A stretch of 64,000 bases of DNA from CAYSYY01 sp964576115 [NCBI: uncultured Gemmatimonadota bacterium] (GTDB lineage: Bacteria > Blakebacterota > Blakebacteria > Blakebacterales). This document shows positions 63,817 through 64,000 of this stretch, one piece after another (within the stretch, counting starts at the first letter, position 1; each line of letters starts with the position of its first letter). A model generated the notes under the pieces. That model saw only the letters and a program-made list of their open reading frames with translations, had not been told where the DNA came from and made no database searches. The stretch is taken from NCBI GenBank assembly GCA_964576115.1, contig CAZNUA010000001.1, positions 94,497-158,496 on the forward strand. Reading direction: 5' to 3'. Made by a program: the position numbers and the translations under genes.

Positions 63817-64000
63817 ATGGGTGAAATCATAGCTTTCCTCTTCCCTCCCTTCGTGGTCACCCTGGCCATCGTGGCGATCCACGTCTACCTCGGCATCCAC
63901 GTGATCGAGCGGGAGGTCATCTTCGTCGACCTGGCCCTGGCCCAGATCGCCGCCCTGGGATCGATCGTGGCCTTCGTGATCGAGCCGGGCGGCCCGGTCA
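63817..64000 (+). CDS. Metal ABC transporter permease, partial (cut by window end)
   Basis: The first 61 residues of an integral membrane permease, running off the window end. The start ATG at 63817 is preceded by TAAGGAG. Two hydrophobic segments are visible, with the polar segment GIHVIEREVIFVDLALAQ typical of ZnuB/MntB-family permeases. It follows the ZnuA-like gene by 26 bp. Its ATPase partner must lie beyond the window. Confidence 0.85.
   Translation, partial: MGEIIAFLFPPFVVTLAIVAIHVYLGIHVIEREVIFVDLALAQIAALGSIVAFVIEPGGPV

Overview
The window is GC-rich and densely coding, with 48 protein genes, the last cut by the window edge. No rRNA or complete tRNA was found. The cell envelope is Gram-negative: there are many lipobox signal peptides, a TonB-dependent receptor, an outer-membrane porin-like protein and periplasmic peptidases of families M28, M19 and S46. 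Six-bladed beta-propeller lipoproteins plus Hdr/Mvh-type redox enzymes, an ADP-forming acyl-CoA synthetase, class I fumarase and citrate-lyase-like genes suggest an anaerobic or facultative bacterium. It may belong near the FCB group (Gemmatimonadota, Latescibacterota, Eisenbacteria and similar), but that placement is an inference with low confidence.

Layout. 80-8401 holds a hydrogenase and electron-transfer operon: HdrA-like protein, MvhD, MvhG, MvhA, a QmoA-like HdrA, a small winged-helix protein, a QmoC-like membrane protein, then the hydrogenase maturation protease. 8400-8650 is a gene-free stretch with a strong minus-strand terminator and nested inverted repeats, a candidate non-coding RNA. 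8812-15172 holds an M28 peptidase, a quinone-reductase-like dehydrogenase, two beta-propeller lipoproteins, YjbQ and a small basic protein in an AT-rich setting. 15216-18010 is a copper module (copA, csoR and a palindromic operator). 18152-22625 holds an MFS exporter, a macrodomain protein, transketolase and RpiB. 22637-28400 is a tightly packed minus-strand operon (acnA, ispG, endonuclease/phosphatase, nitroreductase, MoCo-carrier-like). 28789-29242 is non-coding and mostly strikingly AT-rich. 29243-37260 holds an M19 dipeptidase, SDR, TonB receptor, an EgtC-like amidotransferase with Ser in place of the nucleophilic Cys, a second M28 peptidase and a DMT permease. 37409-41112 is an exported LanC-like lipoprotein, nitrilase and NhaC antiporter operon. 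41143-45814 (minus) holds acyl-CoA synthetase, PepF and a coiled-coil lipoprotein. 46036-60776 (plus) holds class I fumarase, an S46 peptidase, then a continuous cluster of isocitrate/isopropylmalate-dehydrogenase-like, HD-domain, two aconitase/LeuCD-type enzymes, a CitD-CitE fusion, CitF and a hybrid histidine kinase. 60891-64000 is a zinc/manganese-type ABC uptake locus.

How the parts may work together (inference). HdrA1 plus MvhD together resemble QmoB split in two. With QmoA-like and QmoC-like subunits and a NiFe hydrogenase, but no HdrB, the operon looks like a hydrogenase wired to the quinone pool through a Qmo-type module, possibly with flavin-based electron bifurcation. The dehydrogenase, aconitase and citrate-lyase cluster plus fumarase and acyl-CoA synthetase could run the citrate-lyase branch of a reductive TCA cycle or a related 2-alkylmalate lyase pathway. 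Reduced ferredoxin from the hydrogenase complex would suit such a pathway.
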